Assembly (NCBI GenBank): GCA_020723325.1
Contig: DYJD01000001.1
Location: forward strand, 248,001-312,000
Length of the DNA stretch: 64,000 bases
From: Desulfosudis oleivorans
GTDB taxonomy: Bacteria; Desulfobacterota; Desulfobacteria; Desulfobacterales; SURF-7
Direction of reading: 5' to 3'
The stretch's first letter is position 1; the number at the start of each line of letters is the position of its first letter. The notes under the pieces were generated by a model. The model was not told the DNA's origin. It did not search any database and was given only the letters and a program-made list of their open reading frames with translations. Of the stretch, positions 8,392-17,568 are shown piece after piece. The translations under genes and the position numbers were made by a program.

Positions 8392-9004
8392 CCCTCACCA
8401 CCCCAACGACCTTGCCCTGAACCAGCACCTCGTCAAGACCATAGTACATGGACTTGAAGCGCGGGTTTTCCGGCCGGAGTTCGATCACGCCTCCTTGCCG
8501 GAAAAACCGTTTGACCGTGGCCTCCTCCTGGTGGACCAGGGCCACGATGATTTCACCGTTTTCGGCAAACTGGCGCGGCTCGCAGATCACCAGGTCGTTG
8601 TCCAGAATGGCGGCATTTTTCATGGAATCCCCCTGGACCCGCAGGGCGAAGAGGTTGTCCTTGCGGAAAATGCTGGCGTCCACCCACACGGCCCCGGCCC
8701 ATTCCTGCTGGGCGTACAGGGGCAGACCGGCGGCAATGCTTCCCACAATGGGCACGCGCCGGCCGCGCAAGGCTTCCTCAGCCCGGGGCGAAGGATTCAG
8801 CAGGAAGATTGCCCGGCCGTAATGGCCTTCACGCCGGATAAAGCCTTTCTGCTCCAGGGTCTTGATCAGTTGCGAAACCGCGGCATGGCTCACATCCAGC
8901 ACCTCCGCGATTTTGCGCAGACTGGGCGCGCTGCCGCTGCGAATGATTTCCTGTTCCAGATAAGCCAGCAAGCGGGCTTGTTTGGGAGTCAATTCCCGGG
9001 ACAT
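8378..9004 (-). CDS. lexA: LexA repressor
   Basis: A 208-residue LexA. The N-terminal winged helix (LTPKQARLLAYLEQEI, SLRKIAEVLDVSHAAVSQLI) binds operators. The C-terminal S24 domain carries the self-cleavage bond Ala92-Gly93 (SIAAGLPL), Ser127 (GDSMKN) and Lys165 (ATVKRFF), so RecA-stimulated autocleavage should be intact. It heads the operon lexA-DUF72-imuB-dnaE2 and presumably represses it. The last codons (AIMN, stop TAG) fall within a dispersed heptameric repeat. The start is the ATG at 9004, with AGGAG-type bases (AAGGAGAAAGG) just upstream on the minus strand. Confidence 0.95.
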   Translation of the reverse strand: MSRELTPKQARLLAYLEQEIIRSGSAPSLRKIAEVLDVSHAAVSQLIKTLEQKGFIRREGHYGRAIFLLNPSPRAEEALRGRRVPIVGSIAAGLPLYAQQEWAGAVWVDASIFRKDNLFALRVQGDSMKNAAILDNDLVICEPRQFAENGEIIVALVHQEEATVKRFFRQGGVIELRPENPRFKSMYYGLDEVLVQGKVVGVVRAIMN

Positions 9005-9082
9005 GTGCCTTTCTCCTTATTAATTCTGGCTCCTGAATTCTGCCTTCTGGCTTTTGAGCAATTATAATTTCCCTTATCATGA

Positions 9083-9126
9083 ACAAAATGTAAATGTCAA
9101 TGTAAATATAAATGTAAATATTTTGT
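9083..9126 (-). promoter_or_regulatory. Candidate lexA operator region: three ATGTAAAT direct repeats with 12-bp period
   Basis: Upstream of lexA, ATGTAAAT occurs at 9088-9095, 9100-9107 and 9112-9119, exactly 12 bases apart, bracketed by the inverted pair ACAAAAT (9083-9089) and ATTTTGT (9120-9126). No classical E. coli or Bacillus SOS box is visible. The regular spacing over an AT-rich lexA promoter region suggests protein binding; the identity of the protein is inferred. Confidence 0.4.
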
Positions 9127-9157
9127 CAGGTAAAAATGCAAAAGACCAGGGGGGTAA

Positions 9158-9177
9158 GGGCGAAAAATTTTTCGCCC
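9158..9177. repeat. Perfect 20-bp palindrome GGGCGAAAAATTTTTCGCCC
   Basis: A perfect inverted repeat with no spacer, in the non-coding stretch upstream of lexA. It is of the REP/palindromic-unit kind; it could also act as a terminator-like hairpin, although no T-run follows. Confidence 0.6.
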
Positions 9178-9233
9178 CTGCGATAATCAATTATGGGGGA
9201 TAGCAGAAAAGGGATAAAAACAGCCATGATCAT

Positions 9234-9290
9234 CGTTTCGGCCGTCCTCCATCGTGTGGGGGGCTTGCAAGCCGCGATACGGCCGAAACG
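9234..9290. repeat. Inverted repeat with 12-bp arms (CGTTTCGGCCGT / ACGGCCGAAACG)
   Basis: Perfect 12-base arms at 9234-9245 and 9279-9290 enclose a 33-base loop that itself holds the palindrome GGCTTGCAAGCC (9262-9273). It sits directly beyond the 3' end of the secreted-protein remnant (9312-9527, minus), where a transcription terminator or a REP element would be expected. Confidence 0.5.
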
Positions 9291-9311
9291 GCGACCAAGG
9301 CTGATCAAGGC

Positions 9312-9527
9312 CTAATTGTTCGTCACACTCACAGTCGTGCCGATGAGCGGCAGCGCCGCGGGTTCATTGTTGGGATCTGTAACAGCCCGGACGACCACCA
9401 CGTAATTCCCTGCTGTCGGGAAATTGTATTGGCAAGTGTTGGTCGTGGAATAGTCCTCCACCATTGTCCATACCGAGGTGCCATAGGCGGAGGTTCCGTA
9501 ATTCTGATGTATAGATTCAATTTTGTT
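9312..9527 (-). pseudogene. C-terminal remnant of a large secreted/cell-surface protein
   Basis: The minus strand has an open frame ending in TAG at 9312-9314 that reads TSVWTMVEDYST, then CQYNFPTAGNYVVVRAV and ends GTTVSVTNN. The pattern (W...DYS... a Gly-Asn-Tyr strand and a Val-rich last strand) is that of C-terminal Ig-like/triple-tyrosine beta-sandwich modules of big exported proteins. The frame closes at a TAA near 9528, no start or signal peptide is available, and the upstream sequence is unrelated and AT-rich. This is best read as a deletion remnant. Confidence 0.45.
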
Positions 9528-9670
9528 TTATATATGCCCGACCGTATGCGAAGGTGGCGGGCCTGTCAAGCATATTGTGATGCAACATCTTGAAGTGGAA
9601 CGGAATTAATTATTATTTTTGTTAACGTTGCTTGAGTTCCTGAAGAATTTGGAAATGGATTCAAGGTACC

Positions 9671-9958
9671 TCAAAAAGCTATATCAAGATATCCTTGTGG
9701 TTTGTTTATGCCACCGCTGGACATGGCGATGATCTTCGCATCCGGGTTTTCTTTTTTCAAGGCCATGATGGTTTCAAGGCCTTCTTTGTCCGGCATAAGG
9801 ATATCCGTAATAATCAGATCAGCAGGATTTTCATAATAGCACTTTAGCCCCTCCATACCGTTCGATGCCTCCGTAACGATATATCCTTCAGACTCAAACA
9901 CCTTGCGAAGCATTGATCGAATCTGGTGCTCGTCATCGATTATCAGAATATGTGCCAT
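9671..9958 (-). CDS. Truncated response-regulator receiver (CheY-like)
   Basis: A 95-residue receiver domain starting at the ATG 9956-9958 (MAHILIIDDEHQ). The acidic pocket (DDE), phospho-acceptor Asp (IITDILMPDKEG, ~residue 52) and the switch Ser (AMSSGG) are present. The protein stops after YLDIAF and lacks the last strand and helix with the conserved Lys of KPF; a full receiver is ~120 residues. The truncation follows the alpha-4 region and the downstream DNA does not restore the frame, so the gene looks 3'-deleted and signalling may be impaired. It follows the PAS kinase at 9989-11131 by 30 bases and was probably its partner. Confidence 0.75.
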   Translation of the reverse strand: MAHILIIDDEHQIRSMLRKVFESEGYIVTEASNGMEGLKCYYENPADLIITDILMPDKEGLETIMALKKENPDAKIIAMSSGGINKPQGYLDIAF

Positions 9959-9988
9959 GTGGGATTTTCTTCCTCTCCTCATTTGGTA

Positions 9989-11131
9989 TTATTCATCGGC
10001 AAGAGCGGGCAAGAAAATACGGATAATCGTCCCTTTGTCCTTTTCGGATTCCGCATAGATAAAACCATTGTGGCTTTTGATAATGCCGAAAGCGGCAGCC
10101 ATCCCGAGACCACGTCCTTGGAATTTGGTTGTGAAAAACGGCTCGAACAATCGCTGTTTGGTTTCTGTATCCATGCCTTGGCCGTCATCTGCTATTGAGA
10201 GTGACGCATAATTCCCCGGCTTCAAACCAGGATATTTCAGTGCCATTTCTAGGTCGATCCTCTCCATTCCGGTGCATACTTGGATTTGACCGCCGCCTTG
10301 AAGGGCTTCAACCGCATTCGTTAAAATCGCGGAAATCGCAACGGCAAGTTGACTTGCGTCGGCTAAGATACACGCGGAATTGGGGCAAAAAATGGTGGTC
10401 AAATGGATGTTGGAACAAAGCTTTTCTTTTTGTAACCATGAAATTTCATGCTTGATAAAATTATTCAGGGCCAACGGATTGAAATTGTATTGGCCTTCCC
10501 GCGCGAATCTGAGCAATTGGTTGGAAAGATTGCACAGGCGTTTGATAGAACTATCAGTGGCGCTTTTGAATATTTTGACTCTTTCATGGTACCGCAAATC
10601 CTCCTCAAGCATTTCCACATGTCCTTTCAAGACATGCAGCGCATTGTTCAATTCATGGGCCATACCTCCTGCCAAGGTCGACAGGGACTTGAACCTTTTT
10701 GTTCTTTGCTGCAAAGATGCGTTTTTCTTGTACCCGGTGATATCGCGATGAATGCCGCTGTACCCCAAAAGGTTACCATTTGGATCAAAACTCGGCACGC
10801 CGTTTGATTCCAAAAAAACCATTCGACCGTCTCTGTGAAAGCAGATGCTTTCCATATTTGAAAAGGTTTTTTTGGAAGGCACGATATCGAAAAAACGCTT
10901 TTTCGCAGATATTGATTCCTCTTCCGGCATGAAGTCAAACGGTGTCCTTCCAATAATCTCCATGGGCTCATAGCCGAGAATATCCAGGACTCTGGGATTG
11001 GAATAAACATAGGACCCATCCGGTGATAATACCCAAACCCAATCACTGATATTGTCGGCAAAATTCTTGAACTGTAAATCATCGGCAAGGGGAATACCAA
11101 CCTGCCCTTTGGAAAGCGATTTTTTTTTCAT
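9989..11131 (-). CDS. PAS-domain sensor histidine kinase (soluble)
   Basis: A 380-residue kinase. A PAS domain (~20-130; WVLSPDGSYVYSNPRVLDILGY, with a PAC tail GIHRDITGYKK) is followed by a HisKA-type dimerisation helix with phospho-His159 (GGMAHELNN) and a HATPase_c domain (N-box TNAVEAL, DDGQGMD, GRGLGMAAAFGI). No membrane segment is visible, so it probably senses a cytoplasmic signal. It is cotranscribed with the truncated receiver downstream and follows the NarL-type regulator on the same strand. The signal is unknown. Confidence 0.88.
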   Translation of the reverse strand: MKKKSLSKGQVGIPLADDLQFKNFADNISDWVWVLSPDGSYVYSNPRVLDILGYEPMEIIGRTPFDFMPEEESISAKKRFFDIVPSKKTFSNMESICFHRDGRMVFLESNGVPSFDPNGNLLGYSGIHRDITGYKKNASLQQRTKRFKSLSTLAGGMAHELNNALHVLKGHVEMLEEDLRYHERVKIFKSATDSSIKRLCNLSNQLLRFAREGQYNFNPLALNNFIKHEISWLQKEKLCSNIHLTTIFCPNSACILADASQLAVAISAILTNAVEALQGGGQIQVCTGMERIDLEMALKYPGLKPGNYASLSIADDGQGMDTETKQRLFEPFFTTKFQGRGLGMAAAFGIIKSHNGFIYAESEKDKGTIIRIFLPALADE

Positions 11132-11154
11132 AGATAAACCAATGTATATGGTTC

Positions 11155-11799
11155 TTATTCGGTCTGCGGCAAAAAAGCAAAATTATTGCAGATGGCGTAT
11201 CTGACCAGTTCAATGGTATTCTTGATACCCAGTTTTTCCATTATGTTGGAGCGATGCTTGTTGACCGTCCATTGGGATATGTTCAGCAAACAACTTATTT
11301 CTTTACTGGTTTTTCCGTCACATAGCAGGGTGATGATCTGCCTTTCTCTCAAGGTCAAATTTTCCATCGGGTTTTTAAGTGAGCATGTCTTTTCCGGAGC
11401 AATCGGCTTTTTGAATGGACCAGGTTTTTCCTTTGCAGCCCATTCGATGGTTTGAATCAAGTTCTGCAACGAATCGCTCTTGGAAATAATCGCGAAGGCG
11501 CCTGCCTCCTCGGCTCTTTTCCGGTTTTTTTCGATGGCAAATCCGGTTAAAACAACAGTTTGAATATTCGGGTATAACCGTTTTATTTCCGATATGGTCT
11601 CGTAGCCTTTCATGCGTGGCATTTCCAGATCCACAATGGCGATATCGGTACTTTCATGTTTTAATAAATTCAGAAGCTCTATACCATCGCCGGCTTCCCC
11701 GACGATATGCCAATTGCTTTTTTTTGATGCCAATATATGCTTTAATGCTTCAATAACAATCGGGTGATCATCTGCAATGATGATTTTCAGTCCAGCCAT
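11155..11799 (-). CDS. NarL/FixJ-family response regulator (REC + LuxR HTH)
   Basis: A 214-residue DNA-binding response regulator. The receiver has DDHP at the N-terminus, phospho-Asp57 (AIVDLEMPRMKG) and Lys in AIISKSDS. The C-terminal LuxR-type helix-turn-helix is LTLRERQIITLLCDGKTSKEI...TVNKHRSNIMEKLGI. It is divergent from the hybrid kinase gene at 11990 with a 190-base AT-rich gap, and 23 bases upstream of the PAS kinase. It probably acts as the transcriptional output of one of these two kinases. Confidence 0.9.
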   Translation of the reverse strand: MAGLKIIIADDHPIVIEALKHILASKKSNWHIVGEAGDGIELLNLLKHESTDIAIVDLEMPRMKGYETISEIKRLYPNIQTVVLTGFAIEKNRKRAEEAGAFAIISKSDSLQNLIQTIEWAAKEKPGPFKKPIAPEKTCSLKNPMENLTLRERQIITLLCDGKTSKEISCLLNISQWTVNKHRSNIMEKLGIKNTIELVRYAICNNFAFLPQTE

Positions 11800-11989
11800 A
11801 TGCGCTCAAGGATTGGTTGTGAATTAAATCCGATTATGTGTTAAAAGATATTTGTCATAGCTGTAATTTTCTTACAATACTTATATCTATGTATTTTTTT
11901 AATTTGACTCGGTTCGCTCAAGCCATCGGGGCAACAGATCGGGATTCATCATTCGATAAAAACCTTGCAAATTGATCGGAGTGCTTCTG

Positions 11990-14587
11990 TTGAACACAAA
12001 AATCATCTTTAAATTATCTGCTGGATTGGTCATGGTGATTTTTCTGATCGTTGCTATACTCTTTTGGAATTATGCTGAAAATCGACAGAAAAAGATCATA
12101 TCAGAACATGGAAGAGTAATCGCCCGTGCCGTGTGGGAGTGTTATGCGGCAGAAAATTGGCAGGAATACTTTCAACTCGCCAGCCTGGCTTATCATTATA
12201 GCCGCGTCATCGTTACGCAATCAAATGGTGAAAAAATTTTGGATCTTTCACAATCAATGGATGATGCCAAAAGCAGGCTCTTGATTTCCATTGGACTTAT
12301 CCCGGCAAAAACCATGGAATCCAAAATTTTTTGGCATGAAGAACAGATCGGCACCATTACCATCACTTGGTACAATACTTCCATCTTCGGCCTTTCCTAT
12401 GGACTGCTGGTTGCCTTGTTGATCATGATGGCGCTATGGTTGTTTCTTCGAAATGTAGGCGCGAAACAGGAATTGGAAATCCGTGTTGAGGAGAGGACCA
12501 AGGATTTGCGCAAGGAAATTGCAGAACACCGGTGCACGGAGGCTGCGCTGCAAAAAAGTGAAGAGCTATTCCGGGACTTTGTGGAAGGCACGGATAACCT
12601 GATCACACGGGTTGATCTTTTGGGAACTATCTGTTACGTCAACCATGCTAGTAATATTATTTTCGGCCTTTCCCCGGAAGCATGTATCGGCCTATTTGCA
12701 TTCGATTTTATAGATACCCGTGACAGAAAGCGGACGGAAAAATGGTTTGCCGATTGCCTCGCCAATCAGGTTTCCAGCGCAAGCATTGAGAACCGTCAGG
12801 TAAGCGCTTCCGGTGTAACCCGCGATATGATCTGGACAGTGAATTTCCATTACGATGAACAAGGCAAGGGGACCCATATCAATTCCATAGCCCGGGATAT
12901 CACCGAGCAAAAGCGACATGCCCAGATTCTATCCACCCGTCTCAGATTAAGTGAATTTTCCATATCGCATTCTGCAAGCGAATTCCTTCAGAAATTTTTG
13001 GGCGAAGCGGAACTGTTAACGGCAAGTGAAGTCGCGGTTTTTGCTTTTATCGACCCCAGGGGGCAGAAAATTCTAAAGCAAATCTGGTCCGACAAAACAG
13101 TTGAGAGGCTGCAGGTCACGGGAAATAACCTTTTTCATGATAAGGTTTCGGCGGCCGGTGACTGGATCGACTGTATCCGGGAACAGCGTCCGGTGATAAG
13201 AAATTGCCATCAGAATCCGTCGTCGGGAAGAAGTCGGCCGGATGGACCCGCGTCGCAGATTCGAGAGCTGGTTGCGCCGATTTTTCATGAAAATAAAATC
13301 GTCGCCGTTATCGGTATGGGCGCTAAAAAAACCGATTACACCGACAGAGATATTCAAACATTAGGGGAAATTGCTACAACCGCCTGGGATATTTATCTGC
13401 GGAAAAAAGCAGAAGAGGAGGTCAAGCAAGGTCAAAGTCGACTGATCAAGGCCCAAAAAATGGAAGCCATCGGCACCCTCGCGGCCGGCATCGCCCATGA
13501 TTTCAACAATATCCTTTTTCCCCTGGTGGGATATGCGGAAATACTCAAAGGCGATCTTCCCGCTGATCACCACTTTCAACGCCCCGTGAATGTAATCCTC
13601 AATTCGGCCTTGCGGGCACGGGCCCTTGTACAACAAATCCTTTCCTTCAGCAGCGAAACCACATCCGAAGTCAAGCCGATAAAACTCCAGGGGATCGTAA
13701 AAGAGGCTCTGCAGTTGCTGCGGGCCTCTATTCCAACAACCATTGAAATAAGCCAGACCATTGATTCAAAATGCGGGGTGGTGAATGCAGATGCCAACAA
13801 ATTCCATCAGATCATCATGAATCTGGCGACCAACGCCTATCATGCCATGGAAGGCACATGCGGCAAGCTGACCGTCAAATTGAAGCAGGTGGCCCTTGGA
13901 CTTGATTCTTCAACCAAAATTGATTTGCTGCCCGGGCAATTTGCGCGTTTGACCGTCGCGGACACCGGGCATGGTATTGGAAAAGAAATCATCGACAAGG
14001 TTTTTGATCCATACTTCACCACCAAAGAAACCGGTAAGGGAACCGGCTTGGGATTATCCATCGTGCATGGAATTGTTAAAGAATTCGGCGGCGCTATTCA
14101 TGTTGAAAGCCGTCCTGGCAAAGGAACCAAGATGCAAGTATTCATTCCCATTTTAGAGAGCGAGGAGATGATGGGCTTTGCGGACGCAGCGGCGGTTCCC
14201 GGCGGTACGGAAAGAATCCTGCTGGTGGATGATGAGGAAACGATTGTCAGTATGGGAAAAGAATTGCTGGAGCGCCTAGGGTATCAAACAACCGTCCATA
14301 CAGAAAGCATGAAAGCATTGGATGCGTTTAGGACAGCCCCGGATATGTTCGATTTGATCATAACCGATATAGCCATGCCTAAAATTTCCGGTATTCAACT
14401 TGCCCAGGAAATAAAAAAAATAAAATCCACGGTACCGATCCTTTTATGTACCGGTTATAAAGATCAATTATCAGACGAAAAATGTCAAGCCATGGGGATT
14501 CACGGCTATCTTTTAAAACCGGTTATCCGCAAAGAACTGGCTGAAGCCATTAGAAAAGCATTGGATTCGAATCGTTTCGCAGGATAG
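11990..14587 (+). CDS. Membrane hybrid histidine kinase (TM - PAS - GAF - HisKA - HATPase - REC)
   Basis: A hybrid sensor of ~865 residues. The chosen start is TTG 11990-11992, with GGAG eight bases upstream; in-frame GTG 11981 and TTG 11972 are alternatives. Two membrane helices (~5-27 and ~134-152) bracket a ~105-residue periplasmic loop. Then come a coiled coil, a PAS domain (~190-300), a GAF domain (~310-470), the HisKA helix with His503 (GIAHDFNN), HATPase_c (DTGHGIGKE, GTGLGLSIVHGI) and a C-terminal receiver with Asp793 (LIITDIAMPK) and a KPV Lys. It is divergent from the NarL-type regulator. The ligand is unknown. Confidence 0.88.
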   Translation: MNTKIIFKLSAGLVMVIFLIVAILFWNYAENRQKKIISEHGRVIARAVWECYAAENWQEYFQLASLAYHYSRVIVTQSNGEKILDLSQSMDDAKSRLLISIGLIPAKTMESKIFWHEEQIGTITITWYNTSIFGLSYGLLVALLIMMALWLFLRNVGAKQELEIRVEERTKDLRKEIAEHRCTEAALQKSEELFRDFVEGTDNLITRVDLLGTICYVNHASNIIFGLSPEACIGLFAFDFIDTRDRKRTEKWFADCLANQVSSASIENRQVSASGVTRDMIWTVNFHYDEQGKGTHINSIARDITEQKRHAQILSTRLRLSEFSISHSASEFLQKFLGEAELLTASEVAVFAFIDPRGQKILKQIWSDKTVERLQVTGNNLFHDKVSAAGDWIDCIREQRPVIRNCHQNPSSGRSRPDGPASQIRELVAPIFHENKIVAVIGMGAKKTDYTDRDIQTLGEIATTAWDIYLRKKAEEEVKQGQSRLIKAQKMEAIGTLAAGIAHDFNNILFPLVGYAEILKGDLPADHHFQRPVNVILNSALRARALVQQILSFSSETTSEVKPIKLQGIVKEALQLLRASIPTTIEISQTIDSKCGVVNADANKFHQIIMNLATNAYHAMEGTCGKLTVKLKQVALGLDSSTKIDLLPGQFARLTVADTGHGIGKEIIDKVFDPYFTTKETGKGTGLGLSIVHGIVKEFGGAIHVESRPGKGTKMQVFIPILESEEMMGFADAAAVPGGTERILLVDDEETIVSMGKELLERLGYQTTVHTESMKALDAFRTAPDMFDLIITDIAMPKISGIQLAQEIKKIKSTVPILLCTGYKDQLSDEKCQAMGIHGYLLKPVIRKELAEAIRKALDSNRFAG

Positions 14588-14668
14588 TAAGGGATGTGGA
14601 AAAATCCAATTTACCGTATTTCGTACTCGGCTGCTTATGTGCTATTCAAACCTGTCGCTCGATTACAA

Positions 14669-16048
14669 TTACCGCTTTTTGCAGAGCCGCGCGGCAAAGA
14701 ATCCGTCGGTATGATGGCGGTGGGGATAGGTTTTCAGAAAACCGGCTGAATCGATCAGGGAACGGGCCGCGGCCGGGAACTCTTCGGCCGGCGGCTCCAG
14801 GCTGAATTCCGGATGATTGGAAAGAAAAGCTTGGATGACCGCTTCGTTTTCTTCCGGCTCGTTGCTGCAGACGGCATAGACCATCACCCCTTTGGGTTTT
14901 ACTAGAGGCGCCAGGTTTTGCAGCAGAAGTAGTTGGCGCTGTTGAAAGCGCTGCAAGTCTTTTTTCAGGGCCGACCATTTGGCATCCGGATTGCGGCGAA
15001 GAACTCCCAGGCCGGAACAGGGGGCGTCCAGGAGAATCCGGTCAAACGGGCGGTCAACCGGCATCGGCAACTCCCGGCAAAGGTCCTGGGCAAGGGTTCG
15101 GACCATGTTGATCCCCAGTCGCTGCATTTCGGTTGCAAGACATTTCAACCTGTCGGCGCTCTGGTCCACGGCCAAAATAGTTCCCTGGTCTTGCATCTGT
15201 TGGGCCATATGGGCGGTTTTCCCTCCCAGGCCGGCGCAGGCGTCCAGGTTGTTTTCCCCTGGCCGGGGGGCCAGGAGATGGGTCACTAGCTGGGCGGCTT
15301 CATCCTGAACCTGAAAGCAGCCTTCCTGAAATCCCGGCAGATCGGGAATGGCCGCAACCGGACCCTGCAGAAGCAGACCGTCCGGCGAAAAAGGCGTGGG
15401 GGTGATGCCGGCGGTTCGGGCGGCAAGAGTGACCTCAAGTTCTTCCCGGCTTGCGCGCATTGGGTTTACCCGAATGGTCAAGAGTGGAATGGTATTGACA
15501 GCCTCGCACAGCCGGATGGTTTCCTCGATTCCAAATCTTTTGAGCCAGCGGGCCGTCAGCCAGGACGGAAAGGAATGGACCACGGCCAGGGCCTGAACCG
15601 GATCGGATTTTACGGCAGGAAAGACCACGGTCTGGTGCTGCCGCGCGGCATTGCGCAGGACCCCGTTGACAAAACGGGCGATGAACTGGGGCCCATGGTC
15701 CTTGCTCATTTCCACGGCGGTATTGACCGCCGCAGACATCGGCACCCGATCCAAAAAAACGATCTGGAACAGGCCGATGCGCAGGATGTTGCGGATGCGG
15801 GGTTCGATCTTGGCAAGGGGTGTTTTTGAAAAACGGGTGATCAGATAATCCAGCCTGGCGCGCCAGCGCAGCACACCGTAAATGATGGCCGTGGCCAAGG
15901 CCCTATCCCGGCTTGAATCCAGCGCTTCGGCAGTGAAATGGGTTTCCAGCACCTGGTCCAGGGTGAGGCCGGATGCTTCCAGTTGGTCCAAAATGTGCAG
16001 GGCCATGCGCCGGGCGTCAAAAGGCTTGCAGGGCTTACTCGTCCGCAT
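14669..16048 (-). CDS. rsmB: 16S rRNA (cytosine967-C5)-methyltransferase RsmB
   Basis: A 459-residue protein from the ATG at 16046-16048 ([20 protein letters not shown]), which overlaps the fmt stop by 14 bases as is usual for the fmt-rsmB pair. The N-terminal NusB-like RNA-binding domain (RDRALATAIIYGVLRWRARL, FVNGVLRNAAR) precedes a Rossmann SAM-binding domain (LDACAGLGGKTAHMA, VDQS) with the catalytic Cys in DAPCSGLGVLRRNPD and the second Cys in VYAVCSNEPEE. The enzyme methylates C967 of 16S rRNA. A longer upstream in-frame extension lies inside fmt and is not credible. Confidence 0.93.
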   Translation of the reverse strand: MRTSKPCKPFDARRMALHILDQLEASGLTLDQVLETHFTAEALDSSRDRALATAIIYGVLRWRARLDYLITRFSKTPLAKIEPRIRNILRIGLFQIVFLDRVPMSAAVNTAVEMSKDHGPQFIARFVNGVLRNAARQHQTVVFPAVKSDPVQALAVVHSFPSWLTARWLKRFGIEETIRLCEAVNTIPLLTIRVNPMRASREELEVTLAARTAGITPTPFSPDGLLLQGPVAAIPDLPGFQEGCFQVQDEAAQLVTHLLAPRPGENNLDACAGLGGKTAHMAQQMQDQGTILAVDQSADRLKCLATEMQRLGINMVRTLAQDLCRELPMPVDRPFDRILLDAPCSGLGVLRRNPDAKWSALKKDLQRFQQRQLLLLQNLAPLVKPKGVMVYAVCSNEPEENEAVIQAFLSNHPEFSLEPPAEEFPAAARSLIDSAGFLKTYPHRHHTDGFFAARLCKKR

Positions 16049-17003
16049 GGGCAGGTGGCAGCGCATCAAAACGAGCGCCGGTGGGGAAGGTGAAGCCCCG
16101 CAAAAATTGATCAATGGGCAGGCGCCTGCCGGATGCGCTTTGAATCTCCAGGATGGAAACAGCGCCGGCGCCGGCGGCCACGCGCAACTCGTCTTGAAAT
16201 CCGGCAATGATGGTTCCAGGTGCTGCTGCTGGTGCCATGTTTATGGCCCGGACCGAGAAGATTTTCAAACGGGCGCCTTGGAAAAAGGTAAAGGCCCCTG
16301 GCCAGGGCGAAAGGCCGCGCACCAGGCTGTCGATGCGTTGGGCCGGCAGGTTCCAATCGATCAAACCATCGCTCTTTTTCAACATGGGCGCCAGGGTGGC
16401 TTGGGAATGGTCCTGGGGAACCGGCTTTAACCGGCCGTCCATGACCTGATCCATGGTGGTGATCAACAGTTCGGCACCACAGCCGGCCAGGCGATCGTGG
16501 AGGGTTGCGGCAGTGTCCTGGGGATGGATGGGCTCTTTTTCAGTCAATAGAATATCGCCGGAATCCATGCCGGCATCCAGCCGCATGATGGTCACGCCGG
16601 TTGCGCTTTCACCGTTGATGATGGCCCATTGAATAGGGGCTGGTCCGCGATATTTGGGCAACAGGGATGGGTGGATGTTCAAGGCGCCCAGCCTGGGAAT
16701 TTGCAGGAGCTTTTCCGGCAGCAGGCGGCCGTAGGCCACCACACACAGGAAATCAGGTTTCAGCTCCGCAATCATGGCGAGGAAGGCTTCAGCTTTCAGC
16801 GCTGTGGGCTGAATCACCGGATAACTCAAGGCCTCGGCAGCCTTGCGCACGGGCGGCGCCTCCAATTTGCGACCCCGGCCCTTGGGCCGGTCCGGCTGGG
16901 TGACCACCAGCTTGATGCGGTGCCGGCTGCGGTGCAATGCATTCAAGGCCGGCACGGCAAATTCCGGGGTTCCCAAAAAAATGATATCGGCTGGTTCAGG
17001 CAC
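16035..17003 (-). CDS. fmt: Methionyl-tRNA formyltransferase
   Basis: A 322-residue enzyme that formylates Met-tRNAfMet with 10-formyl-THF. The N-terminal Rossmann domain begins [14 protein letters not shown]; the catalytic region contains [19 protein letters not shown] and the [10 protein letters not shown] motif; the C-terminal OB-like tRNA-binding domain follows. Its start overlaps the end of def by eight bases, and its end overlaps rsmB, giving a def-fmt-rsmB operon. Confidence 0.96.
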   Translation of the reverse strand: MPEPADIIFLGTPEFAVPALNALHRSRHRIKLVVTQPDRPKGRGRKLEAPPVRKAAEALSYPVIQPTALKAEAFLAMIAELKPDFLCVVAYGRLLPEKLLQIPRLGALNIHPSLLPKYRGPAPIQWAIINGESATGVTIMRLDAGMDSGDILLTEKEPIHPQDTAATLHDRLAGCGAELLITTMDQVMDGRLKPVPQDHSQATLAPMLKKSDGLIDWNLPAQRIDSLVRGLSPWPGAFTFFQGARLKIFSVRAINMAPAAAPGTIIAGFQDELRVAAGAGAVSILEIQSASGRRLPIDQFLRGFTFPTGARFDALPPAHADE

Positions 17004-17508
17004 TGTTTTTCAACTGTTTTTTGACTTTGCGTTTATAGATCTCGCGTTTCAGGGCGCTGATCCGGTCAATGAACAGGACGCCGTTCAAATGGTCGATTTC
17101 GTGCTGCAGAATAATGGCAAGCAGTCCCTCGGCTTCGATGCGGACGGGCTTGCCTTCCCGGTCCAGACCTTCCACAATGGCGCTTTCCGCCCTTTTCACA
17201 TCCGCCCGGTATTCCGGGACACTCAAGCAACCTTCATTTTCCGAAAGGACCTGCCCTTCGGCCGCGATGATTGTGGGATTCACCAGCACCTGATACGGGC
17301 GGTTTTCCTTGTCCGCCGTGGGGTCAAAGACAATGATGCTCTTGTCGCAACCGATTTGAGTGGCGGCCAGTCCCACCCCCGGAGCAGCATACATGGTATC
17401 GGCCATATCCTCAAACAGGCGCCTAAGCCCTTCGTCGATATCCATCACCGGCGTCGCCTTTTTTTTCAAGAACCCGTCCGGATATGTGAGAATTTCAAGT
17501 ATTGCCAT
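16996..17508 (-). CDS. def: Peptide deformylase
   Basis: A 170-residue metallo-deformylase with all three family motifs: [18 protein letters not shown] (metal Cys) and QHEIDHLNG (two metal His and the catalytic Glu). It removes the N-formyl group from nascent proteins. First gene of the def-fmt-rsmB operon. Confidence 0.96.
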   Translation of the reverse strand: MAILEILTYPDGFLKKKATPVMDIDEGLRRLFEDMADTMYAAPGVGLAATQIGCDKSIIVFDPTADKENRPYQVLVNPTIIAAEGQVLSENEGCLSVPEYRADVKRAESAIVEGLDREGKPVRIEAEGLLAIILQHEIDHLNGVLFIDRISALKREIYKRKVKKQLKNSA

Positions 17509-17568
17509 ATCAATTACCTCGCATCCATCGCAATTATGATTTGAATATAATGCATGTGGATTGGAAAT

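Noticed and set aside
9126-9308. 60-codon minus-strand frame near the palindrome
   Set aside because: Runs through two inverted repeats and matches no protein pattern.
16049-16207. Longer N-terminus for rsmB
   Set aside because: It would lie within fmt; the ATG at 16048 gives the standard RsmB N-terminus and the usual short overlap.
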